The notes under the pieces: generated by a model
Databases searched by the model: none
What the model was told of the DNA's origin: nothing
The model's input: the letters and a program-made list of their open reading frames with translations, nothing else
NCBI GenBank assembly: GCA_958299035.1
Contig: CATQJL010000326.1
Coordinates: 310,001-374,000 of the forward strand
Length of the DNA: 64,000 nt
Source of the DNA: Cylicocyclus nassatus
Lineage: Eukaryota; Nematoda; Chromadorea; Rhabditida; Strongylidae
Direction: 5' to 3'
Part shown: positions 43,140 to 55,461 of the stretch, one piece after another
Layout of the letters: the number at the start of each line of letters is the position of its first letter
Position numbering within the stretch: position 1 is the first letter of the stretch
Translations under genes and position numbers: made by a program

Positions 43140-45063
43140 TTAGGTGGTTTCAAAAGTAATTTCGCTTTTTCAAGTGAACGCTACATTTCGTGGAAGCAAG
43201 ATTTCTTAGAGATCTTGGCAGCATTCGATGCAGCATTTCAATCTCTTTCTAGTAATCATATGATCATTGCACAATATTCGATAAGCTCCAAAAAATTACC
43301 GAAATCTGCGACCCATGTTTTTTGAGAAGGTCAAGTTTCACAATTTTCCTGAATTTTTACAACATTCCTCCGAAGGAGTTCAAGTAGCGCGTGGATTGAG
43401 CAATCCCAAAAGGAAACAGCACAATTTTTCCTACTCCCCATAGCTCGTCATAGTTTCTGTAGAGATTATTTAATGGAATCACCGAGTTTTAGCAGGCTTG
43501 TCTCAGAAACAAATGCATCAAACACCAATAAATTTTCCAATTTTGAAACTTACAAAGGTAGATTATGATTTGGCGGTAATTTTACAAAGCAAATCAGCGT
43601 TTACCGCTTCAGACTAGCAACTTTCGGAAATTCCGGATACAGCCTGGGGCGACCAGGAAAACGTGAATTATGATAGTTTTATCCCGGAAAACTATATGAA
43701 TCGAAAAACAAAAACAACTGGTAAAAAGCGGAGAAAAAGCTAGGTCGAATGACACCAAGTTGCTTGTCGGTTGTTGTTCTGTGAGGTTTGAGTTAACCAA
43801 ATATGGAATTTGATAGCACTGAAAAATCGATTTTAGAAACTCTAAGAAGCAAACTAAGGAAAAAATTGTTTTGTGTCTTAAAGGGTTTGCTCTATTTATT
43901 TGTTACTTAAGCATCTTGGAGGAATCGGTATAATAGAAAAAAAGCCGAGCTTGACCATGATAAAAAGCATAAGTCGTGGGCTCTGGTAATTTTTTGGAAG
44001 TTTATTGAATATTAGGTTGTCTCATAATTAATGCACGTTTTATGAATTTCAACTTCTAATCAAGATAACTCTTTTCCGAAACCATCTTTTTGAGCGCAAT
44101 AAAATTCACTGCAAACAACAAACCTTTGACTATAGAATGCATGCTTTTGCTGGATCGCAGCCACTTTAAGAAAGATTTTATGGCCTAAAAAATTCCCAAA
44201 CATTTTTCTAGAAACCTATATTTCGAGAGAGCTTAACTTTTGCTTAAATGTACTAGAATCGCGCAAGCTTTGCTCATTATATAGCCGATGGTCGGTTGTG
44301 CAATGGAGTAAAGTTTGAATTTGGCATATTTCAGTGAGAAAATTTTGCAAAAAAAAATGGAAGTACCCATTTTTTCAGTATTTTGGAAAATCCAAAAAAC
44401 TGCCTTTTAGTGTTTTTTAAATATTTTCTCTTTAAAAAGCCGATGAAATGCTGCCATTTTCCTAGCATTAGTTGTACTAGGTCTACTCTATTTGTATATA
44501 GCGAAATTTGTACAGTCGCTTTCCGCCTGAGATTTTTATGCGGCTTAGATGGGCCTCAGCTATCAGCCAAGTTTGAGACAAGATTTCTCGGCTCGGAATT
44601 TTTTCAAAAATCTCATACTGACAAGCGTTTTGTAGCACAAAGCTTCGCGATCATTAAGCATATTTTTGGAAGAAGATCCATCTACTCTTTTTGGATTTAG
44701 AGCAAGGAAAGTGAAGGGAGAGAATTTCATATTCAATCACTTGTCTTTGAAGGCATGAAATTTCGGCTTCAGCAAAGATTTGCGAAAACGAAAGCATATT
44801 TTAGAAACCAGAGGAACCGGGCTTTCCGATACTATAAAGGGTTTTGAAGAAAAATGTTTTCTCTTTGAAATTCAGCTCTCTCAAAAAGAGATTTTAAAAA
44901 CGTGCATTAATTGTGAGACAACCTAATATTATGCAATGTAATTACAACCATTAAAAAGAGGACGAAATGCTGCGCGACTGATCCCAAATGCTCTAGAGAA
45001 TCTTGTTTCCACGAAATGTGGCGTTCATTTGAAAAAAGCGGCATTACTTTCGGAACGACCCAA
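43140..45063. mobile_element. Mariner-type foldback, TTAGGT-GTTNCGAAAGTAAT family, copy 1
   Basis: TTAGGTGGTTTCAAAAGTAATT at the left, mirrored by ATTACTTTCGGAACGACCCAA at the right, with TA at 43138-43139 and 45064-45065. Without the nested 915-bp element it is about 1007 bp, like copies at 46855 and 47880. Arms share gcattcgatgcagcatttc and aaattaccgaaatctgcgaccca. Confidence 0.87.
44012..44926. mobile_element. Nested TTAGGTTGTCTCATAATTAA element
   Basis: The terminus TTAGGTTGTCTCATAATTAA is mirrored by TTAATTGTGAGACAACCTAA, and TA is duplicated (44010-44011, 44927-44928). The paralogous position at 47745-47763 reads ttgaatattatgcaatg with no insertion, which proves the empty site. Confidence 0.93.
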
Positions 45064-45069
45064 TATATT

Positions 45070-45958
45070 ATTTTGAATGAACGCCACATCTGGTGTAACA
45101 AAGATATTTAAGAGATTTTGCTAGCTTTCGATGCAGCAAATCATCCTCTGTCTAATGGTTATAAAATCCTTGCAGCAGATTGACGAGGTCTCGGAAAATC
45201 ACCAAAATCTGTGACCTATGTTTCTGACATGGTCAAGTTTCACAATTTTCCTAAACTTTTGTGCCAAACCTCTGAAGGAGTATAAGTAACAAACATGCTA
45301 CCATTTTCTATACTAAAGGCAGATAAAACCTCGTCGAACATTAAAGGGAGAACAACTCGGGTGTTATACGATGCAGCATTTTCTCCTCTTTCTAAGGGTG
45401 TTTTTTGTTCCGATTCATGGAAACTTTGTAGACAAAATCATCATAACTCGTTTTTTGATTGCGCCCCACGCTGTACCCAGAAAGTTAATTTGATATTTCG
45501 AATGCGTAAACTCTCATTTGCTTTGCAAAATTAGTGCCAAATTATATTACTATCTTAGAAGTTTCAAATGCTGACAAATTATTGTCTTTTGATGTGATTG
45601 TGGCTGACGTAAACCCGCCAAAATCCCATGGTTTTAGTAAAAAAATCTTTTAAAAAATTATGGCGAGGTATAGAAAAGAGGAAAAAATAGGTTTGCTCTA
45701 CTGAGCCGTTGCAACAACTCTTTTGGAGGATTGAATTTAAAGTTGAGAAAAATCGTGAAACCTGACCATCTCAAAAAGTATGAGTCGCAAATTTTGGTAA
45801 TTTTCCGGAAGCTCGTTGAATATGTTGCAACAATTTTATAATCATTAGAAAGAGGATGAATTGCTGCATCGAATGCTTCGAAGACCTCTTAGATGTCTTT
45901 GTTCTACCAGATGTGGTGTTTATCTGGAAAAAGCGACAATGCTTTCGGAACGACCTAA
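45070..45958. mobile_element. Mariner-type foldback, copy 2, left terminus lost
   Basis: The left side begins abruptly inside the subterminal sequence (tgaatgaacgccacatctgg). The right side ends in the intact GCTTTCGGAACGACCTAA. About 25 bases of the left TIR are missing at the junction with copy 1. Confidence 0.75.
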
Positions 45959-45962
45959 CATA

Positions 45963-46848
45963 TTCGGTGAGCCGAAAATTCGTGCAGTTTCTTAGACCTT
46001 TTGAAATCGTTCAAAATGAAGACAGACAAACATTCCAAAAAGTGCTCCATGCAGAACTTCTTCCTCTTTCCAACAGCTATGTTTCCGTTGTGACTGTTTC
46101 GATGAGGGCTGAGATAATTGCCAAAGACTAAAACACTTTATTTTTACCATGTCTACCTTTCGCTTATTTTCTGAATTTTCATTTTAAACTTTCGAATTTG
46201 CTTAAATAACCACTTCATAAGGTAAACTTTTTTCAAATTAATGCAATTTTTCGCAGTTTATCAAATTCCCCTTTAGAATTTTGCTGAATTATTTCAACAG
46301 ATCATTGAATTTTGAATAAATAGCGGGGCACATAATTGCACTAAACACCGCGAAATCCTCAAATATTGAAGTTATAAAACTCGGTTATTGCTATCACTAG
46401 TAGTACGTAAATGAGCGATTACGGCGTAAACATGGACAGTTTTTGGAATTCCGACTACACCCTTGCGCACCCGTAAGATTGGGAATTACAGCGACTTTGT
46501 TTGCAAAAGTCGCATGTTTCGCGAGAAAGAGATAGTTATCAAAAAAGGAGAAAAAGGTGCATCGAATGGTACCTAAACTGTTCAACGTCTGATGTCCCTA
46601 TCAGATGGTAATTGCACATTCAAAAGCCTAAATGAGAATTCTAAAAATTAGCGAAAGTTAGCATGGTAAAATGAAGGGTTCTAGTTTTCGGCAATTATCT
46701 CAGCGCTCGCTGAAACATTCACAACGAAACATAGCCGTTGGAAAGAGAAAGAAATTCTGCATAAAGCACTTTTTAAATGTTTGTCTGTCTTTATTCCGAA
46801 TGATTTGAGGAGATCTGAAAAACTGCACGAACTTTCGGACCCACCTAA
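45963..46848. mobile_element. Mariner-type foldback, TTAGGTGGGTCCGAAAGTTC family
   Basis: The left end TTCGGTGAGCCGAAAATTCG and the right end CGAACTTTCGGACCCACCTAA mirror each other, with TA at 45961-45962 and 46849-46850. Arms share cgtgcagttt, gaagacagacaaacattccaaaaagtgc and ggctgagataattgcc in mirrored form. Confidence 0.82.
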
Positions 46849-46854
46849 TATGTA

Positions 46855-47877
46855 TTAGGTCGTTCCGAAAGTAATGTCGCATTTTTCAAACGTACGTCAC
46901 ATCTCGTGGAACTTAGATATGCAAGAGGTTCTGGTAGCGTTTGATGCAGCATTTCATTCTCTTTCTAATGGTTGTAAAATAATCACTGCACAAAATTCAA
47001 TAAGCTCTCGAAAAATTACCAAAATCTGCGACCCATGCTTTTTGAGAAGGCCAAGTTTCAAAATTTTTCTAGATTTTTATAACAACCCTCAGAAGGAGTC
47101 CAAGTAATCTACGGATAGACCAAAACCCTATAAGAAAGAGCACAGTTTTTTTTACCTTCCAGAGCTTATCATAATTATTGTATAGATTCTTTGATGGAAC
47201 CATCGAATTTTAGTGGGCTCGTCTCAGACACAAATGCAAAAAACACCAATAATCTTCGAATTTTAACACCTGCGAAGATGGATTATGGTTTGACACTAAT
47301 TTTACAAACCAACTGATCTTTCATCGCTTCAGATTAGGAACTTTCCAAAATTCCGGGTACGCCTGGGGCGCCCTGGAAAGCCTGAAATGTGATGATTTTA
47401 TCCTGGAATACTTGTTTAATCGGAAACACAAAACCATTGGTAGAAAGAGGAGAAAAAGCTGCGTCGAATGACACCTGAGTTGCTTGCCTGTTGTTGTTCT
47501 GTGAGTTTTGAGTTGACCAATTATGGAATTTGATGGGATTGAAAAATTGGTTCCAAAAACTCTAAGTAGCAAGCTAAAGAAAAGAAAACATTATTCTGTG
47601 TCCTATAGAATTTTCTCTACCTACCTGTTATTTGCACGTTTTTGGGCAATCAGTACAAAAATATAGAAAAATAGCCAAATTTGACTATGACAAAATGCAC
47701 GACTCGAAGGTTTTGGTAATTTTTTGAGAGTTCATTGAATATTATGCAATGATATTGCAACCATTAGAAAGAGAATGAAATGCTGCATCGAATGCTCCTA
47801 AGATCTCTTGAAAATCTTGATTCCATAAAACGTGGCGTTTATTTGAAAAAAGCGACATTACTTTCGGAACGACCTAA
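46855..47877. mobile_element. Mariner-type foldback, TTAGGTCGTTCCGAAAGTAAT, copy 3
   Basis: Termini TTAGGTCGTTCCGAAAGTAA and TTACTTTCGGAACGACCTAA are perfect mirrors. TA at 46853-46854 and 47878-47879; the latter is shared with the next element. Confidence 0.9.
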
Positions 47878-47879
47878 TA

Positions 47880-48878
47880 TTAGGTCATTCCGAAAGTAAT
47901 TTCGCTTTTTTCAAACGGACGCCACATGTGATGGAACAAAGATTTCTAAGAGATCTTGGTAGCATTCGAAGTAGCATTTCATCGTCTTCCTAAAAGTAAT
48001 GAAAGCGTTGCAGCGCACTAAATGAGCTTTCGCAAAATTGCCAAAATCTGCGACCCATATTTTTTGAGATGGTCAAGTTTCACAATTTTTTAAAACTTTC
48101 ATATCAACCCTCAGAAGGAGTTCAAGTAAAGATTAGAAAGAGCAAACCTCATAGGATACAATACAACTTTTCTCCCTTTTTCATGGCTCGCCGTAATTTT
48201 TTAAAAGTTTTTTACCAAAACCATCGGATTTTGGCAGGCCTACGTCAGCTACAAACGCATCAAAGACCAGTAGTTATTCGGAATTTGAGACTTCCATAAT
48301 GGTATATGACTCAATATTGGTTTTGCAAAGCAAATGATTACGGATTCGGAATATGAACTTCCGTGTTTTTCGGCTACAGGCGTGGGGGAGTTCAAAAACA
48401 TGAGTAATGATGATTTTATCCCCGAAAACTGAACGAATCGGAAACAAAAAACTCCCATTTAAAAACATCGAATGACACCCGAGCTGCTCACCGATTGATG
48501 TTCTACGTGGTTCAAATTGACCAAGAATGGAAATTGGTAGCATCAATTAAAATTCTATCAAAAAATATGACTAGCTATGAGGGAGTGAAAAATGGTTTTG
48601 TATTCTACAGATTTGCTCTATCCATTCGTTACTTGGGCTTTTTCAGAGGACTGATACAAAGATTTTGAAAAATAGCTAAATTTGATCATAGCAAAAAGCA
48701 TCGGTCGCAGAATCTGTGGATTTTCAGAGAGCTCATTGACTGTCCTGCAAAGGTTTTATAAGCGCTAAAAAGAGGATGAATTTTTGCATCGAATGCCACC
48801 AAGATCTCTCAGAAAGCTTTGTTCCTTCAGATGTGGCGCCAATTTGAAAAAAGCGAAATTACTTTCGAAATGACCTGA
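47880..48878. mobile_element. Mariner-type foldback, copy 4, 999 bp
   Basis: The left end TTAGGTCATTCCGAAAGTAA and the right end TTACTTTCGAAATGACCTGA, with TA at 47878-47879 (shared) and 48879-48880. Last member of the series. Confidence 0.88.
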
Positions 48879-48896
48879 TATATACACGAAGATTAG

Positions 48897-49055
48897 GTCG
48901 CCAAATTTTTGAAAGTTACTTGCAAGGGTTATAGAAATGTAGAAGTGACTATTTGTACTTTAAAAAAATTAAAATAGTTTTCCGAGCTTTTTGAATTTGT
49001 ATTAGTCTTGTAAAAAATTTTTAGGGGCATGGCTACCGCCACACTTTTTTAAAAA
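48897..49055 (-). mobile_element. Diverged fragment of CAGTGGCGTACC hAT-type MITE
   Basis: ccaaatttttgaaagttact-gcaagggttatagaaatg-agaagtgac is the reverse of the right part of 16798-17173 (cataacccatataagtaactttcaaaaattt). It continues to ggggcatggctaccgccacac. Confidence 0.55.
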
Positions 49056-49300
49056 TAATTTCGAGGTTCATGGTGAGTGTATTTACCCCTTCAGTTAGGT
49101 GTGGCGGTTTCTTTACGCTTTTCTTTCTTTTTAGTTACGAACCCTTCTAGAAGTAATGTATGCGATAAGCGCCTAGTTCCCTGCGTTTTTGCGATTGCAA
49201 ATCCAGGATGGGGACGCCAAAGGTGTACGAGTGTGATGCACACATGATCATATGAATGACTTGACTTGTAAATAGGTGGTGGGAAATCGAGGACGGGCCC

Positions 49301-49344
49301 TTGCTCAATATCATATTCAATATCATGAATATGATATTGAGCAA
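49301..49344. repeat. Perfect 19-bp hairpin, 6-nt loop
   Basis: 49301-49319 (ttgctcaatatcatattca) is the exact reverse complement of 49326-49344 around atatca. The mirror stops at these bases; the flanks do not pair. Confidence 0.9.
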
Positions 49345-49410
49345 GTAAAGCGAGAACTTGATTGGAATCGGTGAACTGAGGAAATTTTACTTTGTAAGGC
49401 TATTTTTTAA

Positions 49411-49730
49411 AGCCAGCGTCCAGGAAAATCGCACCTATGGGGCTCCCACGTGGAAAGTAATCTTGAGGCCCTAAATAAGACTCTGCCCAAGCGGCAGCTC
49501 ATATAGTGCACTCACGGCTAAGATATTGGGCTCCAAACTATGCCCCGTGATCGTATCCGCATGGATTCGTGGCGCTCGCGCGGGGATCCACGCGAAACTA
49601 ATGTGCCGAGCCACAAATCCATTAGCCACGAGTGCTATCTAAACTGCCGCTTGAGTAGAGTCTTATTTAGGCCTCAAGATTACTTTCCACGTGAGAGCCC
49701 CATAGGTCCAGATTTGCCTGGACGCTGCCT
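49411..49730. mobile_element. TTAA-flanked AGGCAG-type MITE, first of tandem pair
   Basis: The left end AGCCAGCGTCCAGGAAAATC and the right end GATTTGCCTGGACGCTGCCT, with TTAA at 49407-49410 and 49731-49734. Arms mirror ggggctcccacgtggaaagtaatcttgagg. Pairs with the next copy. Confidence 0.87.
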
Positions 49731-49734
49731 TTAA

Positions 49735-50081
49735 AGGCAGCGTCCAGGCAGATCTGGACCCATGGGGCTTTTACGTGGAAAGTACTTTTGGGGCCCTAAC
49801 TTAGGCACTACCCAAGCGGCAGCTCAGGTAGTGCTCTAATGGCTGAGATATTCCCCTACTGGCCCCCGCGAACGTATTCGCATGGATTCATGGCAGTTTC
49901 GTGCCAGGATCCACGCTTTGCGCCATGAATCCATGCGAAACACGGTCGCGGGGTCCAGTTTCGAGGGGAATAGGCGTTAGGGCACTACCTGAGCTGCCGG
50001 TTGGGCAGTGGCTTAGTTAGGGCCCCAAAAGTACTTTCCACGTAAAATCCCCATAGGTCCAGACTTGCCTGGACGCTGCCT
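49735..50081. mobile_element. TTAA-flanked AGGCAG-type MITE, second of pair
   Basis: The left end AGGCAGCGTCCAGGCAGATC is mirrored at the right (GACTTGCCTGGACGCTGCCT). TTAA 49731-49734 is shared with the first copy, and TTAA follows at 50082-50085. Arms share acgtggaaagtacttttgggg and gctgccg-ttgggcagtg. Confidence 0.87.
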
Positions 50082-50085
50082 TTAA

Positions 50086-50560
50086 GGCAGCAGTGACTGC
50101 TGCGGCTGTTGCGGCTGCTGCAGTCAGTGGGATCGATGCTGCGATATGGAACAACCCAATCTTCTACTTTTTCGAATGTACTCGATTTGTTACGCAAGTT
50201 CCTGCATTTTCGAATATACATAGTCAATCGGATATACAACCTTCACTGTTTATTCGATTGACTGACTATAACCATATATCAAAGTACTGGCAAACGGTCA
50301 AGAGATACGATCGGCGCGATTTTTTCGCGAAGCGACGTCGCACCATACTTCAGCCAATGCAACAGCAGAGTTTCTGTTGCAATGTTACTTACCTATGACA
50401 TCGGTCATGTATCTGCCCCACCCCCCTCCCCCTGTTTTTGCCGCCGGAAATCTCTAACAGCGGAGTGTATCGTGGGCCCCAAAGTTGAACGCGGCATGGG
50501 TGGCAGAGCGGCCGCCGCGCGCGGCGTACCTCCTGACGTGCAGCCGCATTATATTGCGTA
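50086..50560. other. Interelement DNA, no supported gene
   Basis: gcagcagtgactgctgc at 50087-50103 is a small palindrome within a CTG/GCTG-rich stretch. Otherwise no repeat arms and no convincing frame. Confidence 0.35.
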
Positions 50561-51040
50561 CTAGCTGGCTTACCCGGCTCCGCCGTATGTTCCGAATAGA
50601 AAATTCCATTTCTTAACCGATCCGGACCAAACTTGGCACACATACACTTCGGGCCCTGGCGGGTGTCATAGTCCACTTTTCGTTATCGATCGACGTCGAT
50701 TTTATCGATTTTTTGCAAAATTTGAGCTAGGGGGCTGGAATTTGGCAGAGGGGTGTAATCGAGCATGCTGATTACCCCCGTGGGGGCGATCAGCATGCTC
50801 GATTACACCCCTCTGCCAAATTCCAGCCCCCTAGCTCAAATTTTGCAAAAAATCGATAAAATCGATATCAATCGATGACGAAAAGTAGCCTATGGCACCC
50901 GCCGGGGCCCGAAGTGTATGTGTGCCAAGTTTGGTCCCGATCGGTTCAGAAATGGAATTTTTTATTCGGAACATACGTACACACATACAGACAGACAGAC
51001 AGACAGACATACAAACAGACATTCATCTTTATATATAAGA
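50561..51040 (-). mobile_element. Helitron-like element, 480 bp, solitary
   Basis: The minus strand begins TCTTATATATAAAGATGAATG and ends CTAG; flanking bases are A (50560) and T (51041), with no TSD. The interior is an inverted repeat (gccaagtttggtcc near both ends) meeting at a hairpin (gattacccccgtgggggcgatc) near 50770-50791. Confidence 0.88.
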
Positions 51041-51433
51041 TGGAATTAATTGACTAACTACGTATTCCAAGAAATATCAAATATTTGAACAAAGCATTTA
51101 TCAGAATTTATTCGAACTTTGATATTGCATACGTTTGTAGGCGATACCTTCCATTATTCGGTTATTTAGATAGCCAAATTTTCCTTCTCGAATATATTTT
51201 TTGAATATCTTGTAATATATGGGGAAAGCATCGGCATGCTTTGCCTTAGGCAATCTAGCTGTTCAAGTAGAGTCGTGCCCAGCTCTAGCTCGGCTTCACC
51301 TCAATTCTTTCCAAACCTTTGACGAGAAGAAGCTTTGCATCAAATTTTATCACAACTAAAACTGTGTTCAATTCAAAAAGGAGATATGGTATAAAATCAT
51401 GCAAAACTAATCCTTCACCCTCATTCGCGATGC
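51041..51433. other. AT-rich interelement DNA, nothing recognised
   Basis: No mirrored arms, tandem units or supported frame. Some ttattcg-type words resemble the ATTCGA tracts. Confidence 0.3.
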
Positions 51434-51567
51434 AACTGGCGTCCTGAAATTTATGATGACTGAATGTGCTTCAAAAAGAACGAAATTAAGCAGTGGTATC
51501 AACGCAGAGTACTAACTGGCGTCCTGAAATTTATGATGACTGAATGTGCTTCAAAAAGAACGAAATT
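51434..51567. repeat. 54-bp direct duplication split by a cDNA adapter
   Basis: 51434-51487 (aactggcgtcctgaaattta...) is repeated without change at 51514-51567, separated only by the 26-base adapter. A chimeric or mis-joined read is the simplest explanation, not a biological tandem repeat. Confidence 0.92.
51488..51513 (+). other. SMART-type cDNA adapter (artefact)
   Basis: The 26 bases begin AAGCAGTGGT and end GCAGAGTACT, the SMART cDNA amplification oligo in full plus one T. It is followed neither by the G run of a template-switch junction nor by a long T run. Confidence 0.95.
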
Positions 51568-51811
51568 TCACTAACGGCGTTTTTAGACGTGAAGCCGGTG
51601 TCCTCGGCGCAGAAGAACTTCGTCTGTAAACAACGGCACCTTTTTCTGTTATGCGTTCTCAGTATTCAGTATTTGAATAAAGCTTTTTTGGCAAAAAACT
51701 TACTCTCAATATCCAGTACTCGAAATTGTGCAACGAAAAAACATTCCAAATAAAATTTAGAGAATCTGTCACACATCATAACTTATAATAACGGGCTAAG
51801 GGTTGTTTACG

Positions 51812-53612
<1,801 letters not shown>

Positions 53613-55240
53613 CAGGGTCAAGCGTATGATGCGACTGTCGCAACGGGGAGTCGTAAAAAGGCACTTACGTTGGGAGGGGGGGGGGGGGGGTAAAAGGAAG
53701 GAGTGGGTGAACCGTAAGCGACGAAGAAAATCGATTAGTAAATAATCACATATTCTTTACAATAAATTTGGTAGAATGCTGTGTATCAATGCATCAAATG
53801 AAAACCAATGGGCAACATTTTTTGTATATACTAAACATCAAAACTCACTTTCAGAAACTCAGACACCATTGAAAGCATGTATGTGCGATAAAGATGTTGA
53901 GTGTAACGATTGTTATAGAAAAAAGTCCTGCTTTCGAAACCTCACTGAAGTCTCACACATGCGACAAAAGCGCGTATCTCTACCAGGGGTGACCATCAAT
54001 AATTTGTAAATCCTTTTCTAATGTTTCAACGGTCCATACAATTCAACTGCATTTCAAAAATGCCATTCTATATCTGTGCAAAATCTGGTCTTATTGTACA
54101 GCCTACGTATTTTCTTCCAATTTTATGTATGGCAACAAAAATAAGGAAGGGGGGGGGGAAGTATCTGGGTCGCATCTGAAATTGAGCTATGGAGAATTGT
54201 TCGCTGCAATTTCGCTGTGTCACGGCGCCATCCTCCTGATTTCTGTCATGAAAAATTCCGAGCTGTTCCGTTGCACCTTTAGTAAGTTACAAAATTTCGG
54301 TCAAAAACCACAGTTATTGATTTCTAAGAGCGCATCTAATTTGCAAGACGCGCCTAAATTTTTTCGAGCTGACTGCTACTAATAAACTGCAGCTTTTTTC
54401 TTCATTTGTCTTGGCACTCTACCACACAACCTGTCCACTGTAACTTCTCAGCCTTTCTCTGAACTTGATTACGAATTCTCAAAGTACCGTGTCATGCAGG
54501 TTTTTAATATCATTCAAAAAAAAACGCTAAAATGGTTTTGCTAGCAGGAAAACCTCTGCAAAAAGTAGGATACAATTTTCATTCGTGGAAAATCTTTAAG
54601 CTAAAAAACCATTTTTCGTTAAAAGAGATAGTTTCGCAGACGGGGGTCAAACCCAAGACTATCATCAAAGTCCGAAGCGTTCTTGATTTTAACCTAAAGG
54701 ATGTCTCCCAGTACATTAAGTAAAACATGAATGACTTATGCCAAACATTCACGAATAAAGAATCTCTTATCTGTTATCAGAAAAGAAATTACTACACCAT
54801 AAGACAATTAACTATCGCGACTGAAGTGAATTGTTCTACATTTTCAGTTTTTATTCATAATTCAGCGTCTGGGCAGGTTACAGTTATTTACTTCGTCTAG
54901 ACCGTCCATCTTTTCGCGACCAAAGTACAGTACAGCCAAATCTTTGTAGAATTTTCCTACTTACCCAATTCACACAGTTTTTTGAGAAGTTTTTGAACAA
55001 TGAAGCATTACTTGCATTATCTCCCAATTTGTAACCAGACTTTACTTCTTCTGACATATGATTTCTAACTGAGGTTCATTAACATCCTGAGGTGCTCTGA
55101 CATTCGTTAATGCAGGTTGCTGCAAAAGGGTGAAGAGGAGTTGGACTGAGGGGAGGGAAAAGGACCGTACTAATTGGTATCTTCAAGGGGGGAGGGGGGC
55201 GTAAGAGAGAGCCCGGATCGCATCAACACGCTTGATCCTG
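53613..55240. mobile_element. CAGGGTCAAGCG hAT-type element, longer copy
   Basis: The left end CAGGGTCAAGCGTATGATGC and the right end CGCATCAACACGCTTGATCCTG mirror each other. Flanks GTTGTAAG and GTTGTGAG agree at 7 of 8 positions. The left part is collinear with 4069-4729 (caatgcatcaaatgaaaac, gaaacctcactgaagt). The middle about 1 kb is absent from the short copy and holds no recognisable transposase. Confidence 0.8.
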
Positions 55241-55461
55241 GTTGTGAGTGATTGTTGTTGCACTGCCCATAATTTAATAACAATGATGATCGGAACAATC
55301 TTAAAAACATGCTCTATTTGACGTTGGTAAGACTGATATCAAAAGGACAAGATCAGAAATGAGGACAAAAACTATCATGAGGGCTGTCAGTGTTGTGGAG
55401 CCCGGAAACCACTCCGGGCGTATTTTTTGCAGCCGGCGTGCTGTCCTGGCGCTGTCTCAGT

